This document shows positions 9,654 through 18,111 of a stretch of DNA of 64,000 nt, one piece after another. This stretch comes from Aurantiochytrium sp. KH105 (Eukaryota; Sar; Bigyra; Thraustochytrida; Thraustochytriidae). How positions within the stretch are numbered: the stretch's first letter is position 1; the number at the start of each line of letters is the position of its first letter. Both the position numbers and the translations under genes were made by a program. The stretch covers positions 62,001 to 126,000 of the forward strand of contig BGKB01000037.1 of assembly GCA_003116975.1 (NCBI GenBank). The letters are read 5' to 3'. The notes under the pieces were generated by a model. That model was not told where the DNA came from. It searched no databases and worked only from the letters and a program-made list of their open reading frames with translations.

Positions 9654-10352
9654 CTACGACTCAACGTTTGCAAGGTTCGTCGAGAGGAATGACTCACGAT
9701 CATCGACGGAGAGAGAGACCCCTCCATCGCGAAGTGTGCTCAGCAGACGATGAGGATCTCTTGGGAGAAGCACCAACACGTCTGGCAGCAGCTGCCTGTT
9801 CAAATATTGCACTTCAACACACCGAGATGATACATCCAGTTTGGCATCAGTAATTTGCGACAGCTTGATTTGGAAAGTAGGAGTTTCGACTGCTGGGATC
9901 TTATTGCCATTATCATCGTAATAAAATCGTTGCATATCTTGCGACAAATCTGACCACAGACGTACAACAAGCAAGACGTTCGCTGAGATACCGATGAACT
10001 CCCCCTCCATTACTTGACGTTCGCAAATGGCACAGACGTTGAAGCAGGAACACAAAAGAATGCCGAATCCTAAGCATGAAAGAAAGATGCCCCCAAACGG
10101 CTTTGCTGTATTGTGCAAGTAGGCATCGAGCAACAACTTAACGCCCGTACCAGCAAAAATCGCCGACAGGGCAAGGGAGAGAATGAGACTAAGAAGTCTG
10201 AACGTCGTAGGGCGATGTGCCCTGAGATTGTCCTTGTATTTTTGCGGCACCTCATCCAGGGTTGTATGGTCCACCGACGGGAAGACTTGCTCGATTGCTA
10301 CATTTGGAAAACACCTGCTGAGGACCTGTTCAGTCTCCCTTTCGCTGAGCAT
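9654..10352 (-). CDS. Two-TM membrane protein, tandem paralogue A (unknown function)
   Basis: 232 residues from the Met at 10350-10352. I chose this start, not the in-frame ATG-equivalent at 10478, because it aligns exactly with an internal Met of the neighbouring paralogue: in both proteins the Val-Leu of the first conserved block lies at residues 10-11. Layout: a short N-terminal block (FPNVAIEQVFPSVD...EVPQKYKDNL), a first hydrophobic segment (LSLILSLALSAIFAGTGV), a second one rich in Cys (GIFLSCLGFGILLCSCF), then a cytosolic-looking beta-rich C-terminal domain (GEFIGISANVLLVVRLW ... CVEVQYLN ... LLPRDPHRLLSTL). The C-terminal pattern, with the hydrophobic strand LLVVRLW and a closing helix, resembles a PH-like or bPH fold, but that is inference. 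No known family is recognised. Its best relative in the window is the next gene upstream. Confidence 0.78.
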   Translation of the reverse strand: MLSERETEQVLSRCFPNVAIEQVFPSVDHTTLDEVPQKYKDNLRAHRPTTFRLLSLILSLALSAIFAGTGVKLLLDAYLHNTAKPFGGIFLSCLGFGILLCSCFNVCAICERQVMEGEFIGISANVLLVVRLWSDLSQDMQRFYYDDNGNKIPAVETPTFQIKLSQITDAKLDVSSRCVEVQYLNRQLLPDVLVLLPRDPHRLLSTLRDGGVSLSVDDRESFLSTNLANVES

Positions 10353-10923
10353 GCTCGCGAGCACGCGTGACGGGATTGCGTTTTTAATGCAAGCAGCGTT
10401 CAACTTTGCAGATACTTCATACGGGGCCGCTTGGCCTGTCGAAACAAAGCACTTTGTTTGCTTACAAGTCCGGCGCAAGGAGGGAACAAAGGGAGTGGGT
10501 TACCGCAGTCGAGATGTGTCGCAGCCGCACGCAATCAGGAATCCGACATCATGTCGGATATTATTTGGAAGAGTGTTCGGCAGTTCAGGCCTTGGTGCGA
10601 TGCTGAGAACGTAGATCTCAGGTATAGGCCTAGTTGCGCTTCAAATTGTTGCTATTTCTATGAAAGGGAAGAAGGTGCGCACACAAAATCTCGAACTTGG
10701 GATGGCGCGCACGGAATGCCGTAGACTTCGAGATCGTTTGGCGAGGCGCGTTGGAGCCGTGATTCAGTAATTTTGAGTAAACGCGGCGGCAGCAGCGTCT
10801 CAACGACGACATCAAGAAAAAGAAAGACACGTATACGTTTCTACAGAGGTAAGCATAAGTAGCATGAGGGAGTAAAAAAGAGTTCGAAAGCATGAATGAC
10901 GCAGAATCGGAGAAGCGAACGCC
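10353..10923. other. Spacer between the two-TM paralogues
   Basis: Promoter of paralogue A and 3' flank of paralogue B. It holds a near-perfect palindrome ATCCGACAT-C-ATGTCGGAT at 10541-10559 and a TAGGCCTA at 10625-10632. An in-frame extension of paralogue A runs to 10478 but lacks paralogue support. No other gene seen. Confidence 0.6.
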
Positions 10924-11613
10924 CTAGACCTCGTCAGCGATAGGGACAGCCACGGGGACAAGCATGTCTTCTTCGTCTGTCTTGGTGCTGAGTCCACGTT
11001 CGTTAGAAGCGATCGGCACGCCATGTGCACGTAAGGCGTCCACAAGTTGAAGAGGATCGGCAGAAAGCAGAATAATACTATTGTGATGCATATCTCCGTT
11101 CAGGAACTTCACTTCGACGCATCCAGAGTCTGCGTAATAGTTGACATTTGCTATTTGACCAAATATGATCTTCAGTGTCCTCACAGTCTTATCATCTGCC
11201 CAGATGCGCACAACAAGCAAGGAGGTATCAGAGAGACCAACAAACTCTCCTTTTAGGCTCTGATCCTGTAGGAAAGTAGATAAATAGATCAAGGCCAGAC
11301 AGAGCATGCTCAGCACGGACAGGAGTATCCCAGGAATAAAAAGATCGATGAAGATCTCGCCTTCTGCAATTGTGAGACCTGAGTGGATCAAATATATACC
11401 TAATCCGAAAATAAGAAGGAGAAAGACGGCGCATTGTCCAAATTTATTGCGTTCATCATGTGCTCGATGCTCCTCCAGCAAATGTGCTTTGTACTTTTCG
11501 GGTACTTCTTCATCAGCAAGTTCGTTGATGTCAACAGTAGGGAAGACTTGCCTAATGTCCTCGTTAGGAAAGGACACAGTGAGCACCTGCCTCGGCTCGA
11601 GCCCCTCGTCCAT
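10924..11613 (-). CDS. Two-TM membrane protein, tandem paralogue B (unknown function)
   Basis: 229 residues from the Met at 11611-11613; an upstream in-frame Met at 11682 would add a Gly/Pro-rich stretch not shared with the paralogue. The same blocks occur in the same order as in paralogue A: FPNEDIRQVFPTVD, EVPEKYKAHL, two hydrophobic segments (CAVFLLLIFGLGIYLIHSG and LFIPGILLSVLSMLCLAL), GEFVGLSDTSLLVVRIW, CVEVKFLNGD and a final 'DPLQLVDALRAHGVPI' helix. Identity is moderate and spread over the whole length, so the pair arose by an old tandem duplication. The C-terminus is acidic (TDEEDM). Function unknown; the topology suggests a hairpin anchor with both ends on one side and a folded C-terminal domain on the cytosolic side. 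Confidence 0.82.
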   Translation of the reverse strand: MDEGLEPRQVLTVSFPNEDIRQVFPTVDINELADEEVPEKYKAHLLEEHRAHDERNKFGQCAVFLLLIFGLGIYLIHSGLTIAEGEIFIDLFIPGILLSVLSMLCLALIYLSTFLQDQSLKGEFVGLSDTSLLVVRIWADDKTVRTLKIIFGQIANVNYYADSGCVEVKFLNGDMHHNSIILLSADPLQLVDALRAHGVPIASNERGLSTKTDEEDMLVPVAVPIADEV

Positions 11614-12031
11614 GTTCTGCACGCTCACGACTCCCGCCTTCATCCTTCCTCTCGCCCCGGGCTCACCAGCCCCCGGGTTCACGCGCTTGTCCGTGCCGGC
11701 CAGCTCGCTGATGCAGGTCTGCTGTACGAGGGAAGTGGGAACTAGTTTGCGGTCAGGATCGCGAGCACACCATGAGCACGCGCAGCACCACTTGCGTTCC
11801 TCAGAATGCGGGCCGCTGGTATTCGCGTTTTACCAGCCAGTGGACCGGACAGCCTGGCCCGTCTTGCACATGGTGAGACGAATTGTCGCATGGGGGCCAG
11901 CTCGTCAGTTGTCAGTCGACTCGAAGCACAAGTAGCGGAACATTCTGTTTTTCAGCTATCATTTATTCTTGGGACAACCATCTTCATCATCGCCATCTAA
12001 AAAATAATACAAGAAGATGAATCTAGTATAA
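11614..12031. other. Promoter of paralogue B and 3' flank of Hsp70 gene
   Basis: GC-rich near 11640-11700, turning AT-rich toward the Hsp70 stop (AATAAT-type stretches near 11996-12010). No gene seen. Confidence 0.5.
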
Positions 12032-13378
12032 TCACGAATGTGTGCAGCCCCAACTCTTTGCTGCGCCGATAGCGACCGCTTGATCAGGATCGACACCTTC
12101 ATAGTGAAGAACTGCATTGGGAAGCAACGATGCTATTTGCTGCCGCAGGGCGGGAATGCGACTTGTGCCACCCACAAGAACGACGTCGAGACTGGCGTCC
12201 AATGACAGCCTCGCGTCATCCATGACACGCAAGATGGCAGTCTGTGCCCGCTCCAAATACTCGCGCGCAGCATGCTCAAACTCCTCGCGCGTTGCGCGTA
12301 TCCGATACTTGCACGGAACTGGAAGGGCTTCAACGCCCCCCTCGGGAGCGCCTGCGATGCAGACAGAGGTTTCCTCGTCGACACTGAGATCCCGTTTTGC
12401 GCGCTCCGCGGCAACAAGGAGGTGTTGCCATGCGTGTGGAGTTTTGCGAAGATATTCTACTGTGACTTGGTCCAGGATCTGACCAAGCAGAAATTCTGCG
12501 AGGGCCAGATCGAAGTCCTCGCCGCCCAGATGAAGGTCTCCGTCAGTAGACTCGATGTAAAAGTTGTCCGAGTAGGAGTTGAAGCGGAGTAGAGCAATAT
12601 CAAGGGTTCCGCCACCAATGTCAAAGACCATGACGCGCGTGGCGTTTTTCTCGCGTCCAAGTCCATAAGCCATGGCAGCGGCCACAGGTTCTTCGATTAC
12701 GCGCACCTGGCGAAAACCGGCCATGCGACACGCGCGCACAGTGGCAGCCTTTTGGTCAACATCAAAAGTTACGGGTACGGTAACCGTGAGAGCACGAAAG
12801 CGAAAGCCAAACGTGCGGCGCAGCCAATCCAGAGCCGACGAGGATTCAGAAGCTGCTTTGAGCTTCTTGAGCACAAGCGCGCCGACAAGCTCTGGCGAAA
12901 CGAGATCGTCGTTCGCGAGCCGAAATGATGCACGGCCGCGTGCGTCATGAGTGAGGGATGCAGGCAGGCCTTCGAGTCCGTGCGCGTGCGCGTCCTCGAG
13001 CTGCTGGCCAATGACTCGCTTTGACGCGTAAATGACTGTCCCAGTGTCTTGGGCCCGCTGGCGAACAGCGTTGGCACCCACGACGGGTTCGGCCTTTCCA
13101 CTGGCAGTCCTCTGTACCGTGTCGGCGGCTTCGCGTGAATCAGAGGATGGAAAGTAGACGACGGAAGGCGTAAGAAAGCTTCCATCAACTTTGACAACGC
13201 TCACATTTCCTTGCGCGCAGATGGCAGCAACGCTCTGGGTAGTCCCGAGGTCGATACCCAGCTGAATTTCGCTCGTGAATGTGGCGTGGAGCTCCCTGAT
13301 TTTCTCAAAGTCCTGACCGACCGCAAGCGCCACGCCGACAGTGGCAAAGACGCACAGAACTTTGGCAGCAGCACCCAT
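12032..13378 (-). CDS. HSPA13: Hsp70-family ATPase without substrate-binding domain, HSPA13 (STCH)-like
   Basis: 448 residues from the ATG at 13376-13378; the frame is open 144 codons further upstream, but that part is low-complexity Arg/Gly/Ala, while this Met starts a signal peptide (residues 1-20, KVLCVFATVGVALAVG). The Hsp70 nucleotide-binding domain is complete: GIDLGTTQS (41-49), VIEEPVAAAMAYG (227-239), DIGGGTLDIALL (253-264) and LVGGTSRIP near residue 400. The protein stops right after the domain (AVAIGAAKSWG), so the peptide-binding beta-sandwich and lid are absent, and there is no KDEL-like end. This combination (signal peptide plus ATPase domain only, about 450-470 residues) defines HSPA13/STCH, a microsomal Hsp70 of the secretory pathway. 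No sign of truncation by mutation: the stop follows a natural domain boundary. Confidence 0.88.
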   Translation of the reverse strand: MGAAAKVLCVFATVGVALAVGQDFEKIRELHATFTSEIQLGIDLGTTQSVAAICAQGNVSVVKVDGSFLTPSVVYFPSSDSREAADTVQRTASGKAEPVVGANAVRQRAQDTGTVIYASKRVIGQQLEDAHAHGLEGLPASLTHDARGRASFRLANDDLVSPELVGALVLKKLKAASESSSALDWLRRTFGFRFRALTVTVPVTFDVDQKAATVRACRMAGFRQVRVIEEPVAAAMAYGLGREKNATRVMVFDIGGGTLDIALLRFNSYSDNFYIESTDGDLHLGGEDFDLALAEFLLGQILDQVTVEYLRKTPHAWQHLLVAAERAKRDLSVDEETSVCIAGAPEGGVEALPVPCKYRIRATREEFEHAAREYLERAQTAILRVMDDARLSLDASLDVVLVGGTSRIPALRQQIASLLPNAVLHYEGVDPDQAVAIGAAKSWGCTHS

Positions 13379-13676
13379 CGCTGTTCGGCTTTGGCTAACG
13401 GGAAACCGGGCAAGCAAACAAGGGGAGCGAAGTGCACGCGTGTGGCCGCTGCCGTCCGCAGCCGCTTCTTGGCTGGCTGGCTGGCCCCCGTCGGGTCTGC
13501 CGCTCTGCACGAAGCGCAAGCGTTTCCTTGCTTTGGACCGTGCTTCTCGAGACCAAGCGGTCGCACCCTCGCTGTCCTGGCGTGTGTCTCGACCGGCGCC
13601 AAGCGCGTCCCGCGGCGCTTCCCGTGCCGTGCACAGCACGCTCGCGCGCGCTCGTCTGGCCGCCCGCCCTGGCGCT

Positions 13677-13707
<31 letters not shown>

Positions 13708-14975
13708 GACGAGCGATTGGGACTGGCGAACGAACTCGGACTCCGGCTGCCTGGCCGTCTTCAGTCAGCGAGGGCACGTGCGGCCTGGCCCTCGAGGGGT
13801 CCTCGCGCACCCCCTCGTAGACTGCGCAACTTTCTTTTTACTTGTGTATTATTGTTTTGGTTATAAAACAGGTAGCAGTGGCTCAGGAGGAAAGGTCCAC
13901 TTTTATGTGTGAAACGGTGTGCAAGCGCTATACTTGGATTATCGCCCTCTCGAGGTCTTGAGAAGAAATGGGACTCTTCTACCAGTTGCTTATGGGCGTG
14001 AGAAGCTCTGGGATCCAAATGGACGGCCGGGGAGGGCGGGCCCCGGACGTTGATGAATGGAATATTGGGCTAGGCGTACGTGACTGGAATATGTAAGCAC
14101 TAACAAAGTAAACTTGGGGAGGGCAGGTTGATCCACTTGCCCGGGCCGTCACGTCCATGACAAGGGATGGGGCTCGCGATAGCGACATAGCTCGCTTGCG
14201 ACGAGCGGGTAGCACGAAATGGATCGCAAGCGAGCGACTGAGCCAACGAGCGAGCTAATGAACGAGCTAGGCAACAGGCGTGCACGAAATGAGATGCCAG
14301 GTGTCTGCTTACTGTTAGTCTGGATGCCCCCGGACGCACCAACGTGTAAAGTAGGTTCGCAAATCATGCTAAGAAGCTCCTCTTCTTCTTCCTTCTTTCG
14401 AGGATTGCGGTGATTCGTCATCCTTTTGCTTTGCTGTATTGGGTAGCTGTAGACAGACGTCGGTGCGGAAAATGGAGCATTTTCCGAGAAAGAGCTGAAC
14501 GTTTCCGATGATAGCCGACACCATCTGGAATTTTAAAAACAGTGATAAACTCCCTCTTTCTTCAGGATTTGAAGTGTTAAACTTATCAAATGCCAAATAG
14601 GTGGACGAAGAAGCATGAGACTTGCTGACAGTGAGTTAATTTGATTTATTTTTTTTCTAAAAAAAAATTAACAGGATGGTCGTCAAGGCTGTTTTGGAAG
14701 CCCGCCTCGAGTACCGAGTGCAACTTTTTGAAGAAAGAAAATTGGTGTTCTTTTTCGAATCCTAAACTCAGAAGATTAGAAGAAGGAGAGAAGAAGAAGA
14801 AGATGAAGAATGGCACGTGGAGCCTCGCGTGCCTCGCGTGCGCGCGCGCAGCACGAATGTTTCTGAAGCTCTGACGTCAAAGAGACATGTAGAGACCCAT
14901 GTGCTGGCTTGTGGATGAGCTCGGCAGTTTGGTGAGTTGATTGATTGATATGCGAGACCGCTTGCGTACGCGCTC
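13379..14975. other. Intergenic region with CCTG repeat, no gene seen
   Basis: The right neighbour of the Hsp70 start is a GC-rich Arg/Ala-coding-looking leader (to about 13830), then AT-richer sequence with (A)n, (T)n and GAAGAA tracts (14380-14800). A (CCTG)n repeat lies at 13679-13707. Open frames on both strands show no domain or consistent splice structure. It probably combines a promoter with the 3' flank of the claudin-like gene. Confidence 0.5.
13679..13707. repeat. (CCTG)n microsatellite
   Basis: About seven CCTG/GCCT units in the GC-rich leader upstream of the Hsp70-like gene. Confidence 0.85.
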
Positions 14976-16137
14976 TTAGGCGTTCTTCGCCGCTGTGGAG
15001 CCATAGGCAAAGTCATCGGCCGCGCCGTATTGGCCAGAACCAGAGCCGTACGACCCATCGAGGTCCGTGTATTCGTCGAGGCTTTTCGCAGCTGCGAAAA
15101 GCGAGGTCGTAGTACAAACAGTCAGGATGAAGACGGTCACAAAGCTCCAGAACGCCGGTCCCCAGTTCATGATACGATTCGGCTCGTTTTGCAGGAACAG
15201 ACAGCCACTGTCACCGCATTCAGTGGTGCTTGCGATAAAAGGCAGCGAGACCGCGCCGCGACGCAGGTCGTTGTACCAGTCAAAAGTTGTCGCGACTGCA
15301 AAGGCTGCGCAGCTCGTGCACATGGCGATAAGAGAGCAAGCAGCCGCTGCAAAACCCGCGCGACTTCCGCCAGCCGAGGGCGACACACAGCTCAGAATCG
15401 TTCCAATAAAGAGAAAAACGGTCGTGGTGATGGCAAGGGCTCGGATCGTATTCACTTTGCCCGGACGCTGAAACGAACCTCCTTCACCGCCATCGCAAAA
15501 GCCATATTTTCCGAATTCGTCAAAGTATGGGGCTTCGCAGGCCGTGCCGTTAAAATCATCAAATTCGTTCCATTGCTTGGTCACAATGCATGTCGACCAC
15601 CAGCCACAGCGGAATTGGTTGGAGGACGCGCTCACAACCTAGACACGAGACATTGTGCAGACACGTGAGTGAGTCAGTCAACACATCGTCCATTTTCCCC
15701 TAATTTCATATCCACATTCACTTACTAAGGTTCCCGTCCCGACGGTACTGGTCGTGCCGTTCAGGTTCCAGCCATAGTTCCAAACCCAGTACGGGCTCAG
15801 GGCCCCGAACATTGCAAGCACAAAGGCCAGGCACATGCTGCGTAGGGCCAAGGCGAAGCGCAGAAACGTCGAGTTAGGTCCCGCCACGAGTCACGTGCAG
15901 CACGCATCATCATCATCTCTTCGTTAGTCGTCCGTCCGAGGCGCGTCCGGTCGGTGCGCGGGCGCGCGCACGCACGCGAGCTCCGACGCGGTAGGGAGCC
16001 CGAGCGGCACGTCGGCCTTCCCTCCTCCTCCCTTATCCCTTCGCCGGCGTGGGCCCCGCTCGCCCTGGCCTCGCGCGCGGCAAGACGTACCAGCTGCCGC
16101 CGCCGCGGGCGCTGTTGTTGGCCACATTGCGGTTCAT
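14976..16137 (-). CDS. Four-TM claudin/PMP22-like membrane protein (three exons)
   Basis: Exons 16091-16137, 15726-15837 and 14976-15638 join with consistent phase to give 273 residues. The donors are GTACGT and GTAAGT; the acceptors are CGCAG, preceded by a CTAAC branch-like site, and TCTAG. Four hydrophobic segments are seen: CLAFVLAMFGALSPYWVW; AITTTVFLFIGTILSCV; GFAAAACSLIAMCTSCAAFAV; and FWSFVTVFILTVCTTTSLFA. The first outer loop is long, with WNYGWNLNG and the block RCGWWSTC followed about 18 residues later by Cys, resembling the W-x(n)-[GN]-[LW]-W-x(2)-C...C signature of the claudin/PMP22/EMP superfamily. The second loop contains another Cys pair (ECGDSGC). The C-terminal tail is Gly/Ser/Tyr-rich (GSYGSGSGQYG). 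Membership is inferred from topology and the loop motif, not from clear identity. It probably sits in the plasma membrane. The first exon is short and the least certain. Confidence 0.72.
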
Positions 16138-18111
16138 CGCGGCCGATCTGGCTCAGGCCAGCGCCACGCGTGGCAGCTCCCCCCGAAGACGACGGGCGCG
16201 CGCTTGCTTCGCCTCGATTGTCCCGCCCGTCTCGCCCGTCTCGCCTGCCCGCCGTTGCGTTGCGTTCTTGCGTCCTCTTGGCGGTCAGTCCTTCGGCTGG
16301 TCTTGCCTTCATTCAACCCGCCAACTTGCTTGCGTTGCCCTGCTTTCGCTATACATACTATACACGGAAAATCCTGAGAAGTGAACTTGGAGAAAGAGAG
16401 AGAAGCCAAGATAGCCACCAAGAAAACAACAGCCACACCATCTGCCGCGCGAAGAACAAGAAGAGGACGAGCGAGATGGCAAGAAGGAGAGGATATCAGC
16501 AGGCTATAGCCTGCAGCAGCAGCTAGCGACGGCTGCAGATGCTGCATGAGAGATAATCCGCCACGAACGAGCCGAGGCCAGCAATCTGGGTTCGAAGAGT
16601 GCATAGTTCTACTACGCAGACGCATGCAAGGGAACTTTTCGGAAAAGATCGCATTTCCGGGTCTTGTGCGAATCTGTTGACGCACCACCTATTAGGGCGT
16701 CGGCTCTCATGTTCGCAGACCCCGCGGCGTGCACGCGCTGCAGCTGCCAGGCTGCGGCTGCATTGCATGAATGGACAACGCGACCAGCAGCATCGAAGTG
16801 AGTGCGGGAGAGGGGAGGACTCTTTCGTGTGCATTGCACGCTGAGCAGGCCCAGCTAAAGCAGAAAAAGCAGCGCAGGACAGCGCGACAGAGGCGACACA
16901 CAAACAGACAACGCGCCGGCCAGCCGTGCTGGTGGGCGAAAGTCTTGTTGGTATGTACGTTCTTCGAAGCAGTCGTCGAGAAAGAGACTGCATCTAGAAA
17001 CTACGCTGGCCGCAGTCGCAGTCTTCGGTCTTCTACTCAATATTGACTTCCAATCATAGCCCCCATGTAGGGCCAGCAGGAGCAGCAGCAGCAGCAGCAG
17101 GTCGCGCTGAGCGAGGTAAACGGCACGCGGCGGCGGTAGCAGCAGCGAGGGGTGGAAAGTCTTTTACGTCCTCGTGTGGACACCTCGCCGCGTGTGCAAG
17201 CTCCTACTTACTGTTTTAGTAGTGTTTAACCAAAAGCTTGGCACGGGACAAGGAGGACCCAGAAGAAAGCCAAGCCAAGCCAAGCCAAGCCAAGCCAAGC
17301 CAAGCCAAGCCAAGCCAAGCCAAGCCAAGCCAAGCCAAGCCAAGCCAAGCCAAGCCAAGCCAAGCCAAGCCAAGCCAAGCCAAGCCAAGCCAGGCAGGTC
17401 GAGTTGCAGTTCAAGTCGCCAAGGTCAAGCCAGCGAGTCGCTTGCTTCTGTTTGGCGCCTTGCACAAGCGTACACACCTCGGCGCGCGCGCCGCACCGCC
17501 TCCGCGGCCGCTGCGGGCGGTGCACACACACCACGCGCTCCTATGTCTCAACATGATGAAACTTTTACTCCCTCCCCGACGGCAGTCTGTCGCGGCATGA
17601 GGAGGAAGACGCTGCAGCTCCCGCCCGCCGCCGGCCAGGCGCATCGCCGCTGCCGCCTCTGCCCTTCGCCATGGTTGCGCAAGCGGCAGCGGCCTGCGGC
17701 TTGCTTGCCCCTTCCCCTTCTAGGCCTTGCTTGCACAACTTGACTTGATTGTGAGGCCGCGACGGCCTGACCCATTTATGGCCTTATGTGTGTAGGCTAT
17801 ACTCTACTGCAGCAACAACTTTACCGTACACGCGGGCGAGCGAGCGCGCGAGCGAGCTAGCGCGCTCCATGGCACGCCACCAAAACCGGAACTGCGGCAG
17901 GCAGGCCCGCTCCAGTGCCAGCCCAGCCCGCACGCGCGGACGCTCGCAAGCAAGCAAGCCGCTGGAGCTTCGGCCCGAGCCGGAGGCGTCTGCGACCGAG
18001 CAAGCTTGCGCTGTCGGGACCTTCTTCGGCGCGGACTTCGAGGAAAGAGAGTGAAAGAGAGGCCTTCTCGCAGTCCCGTAGCAGGAGGGAGAGAAGTTAG
18101 GGATTAAGAGA
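16138..18111. other. Divergent promoter region with (CCAAG)n array
   Basis: Between the claudin-like start (minus) and the prominin-like start (plus). It contains a purine tract and AG-rich stretches (16385-16500), a GCA/CAG run near 17080-17100, the (CCAAG)n array at about 17267-17390 and GAGC tetranucleotides near 17830-17860. Open frames here are repeats or Arg/Ser-rich noise. No gene seen. Confidence 0.6.
17267..17390 (+). repeat. (CCAAG)n pentanucleotide array
   Basis: About 24 uninterrupted copies of CCAAG (reading AAGCC/CCAAG on plus). A five-base unit gives open frames in all phases, so the apparent WLGLA or KPSQA proteins are artefacts. It lies about 720 bases upstream of the prominin-like gene. 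A shorter array of the same unit occurs at about 46118-46176. Confidence 0.95.

Noticed and set aside
13379..13810. 144-residue N-terminal extension of the Hsp70-like protein
   Set aside because: Low-complexity Arg/Gly/Ala; the internal Met begins a signal peptide as expected for HSPA13.
16585..16610. GGGTTCGAAGAG resembling a tRNA T-loop
   Set aside because: Stem bases do not pair and there is no A box at the right distance.
17226..17600. Open frames encoding WLGLA or KPSQA repeats on both strands
   Set aside because: They are produced by the (CCAAG)n array, whose five-base unit keeps all frames open; no flanking domain.
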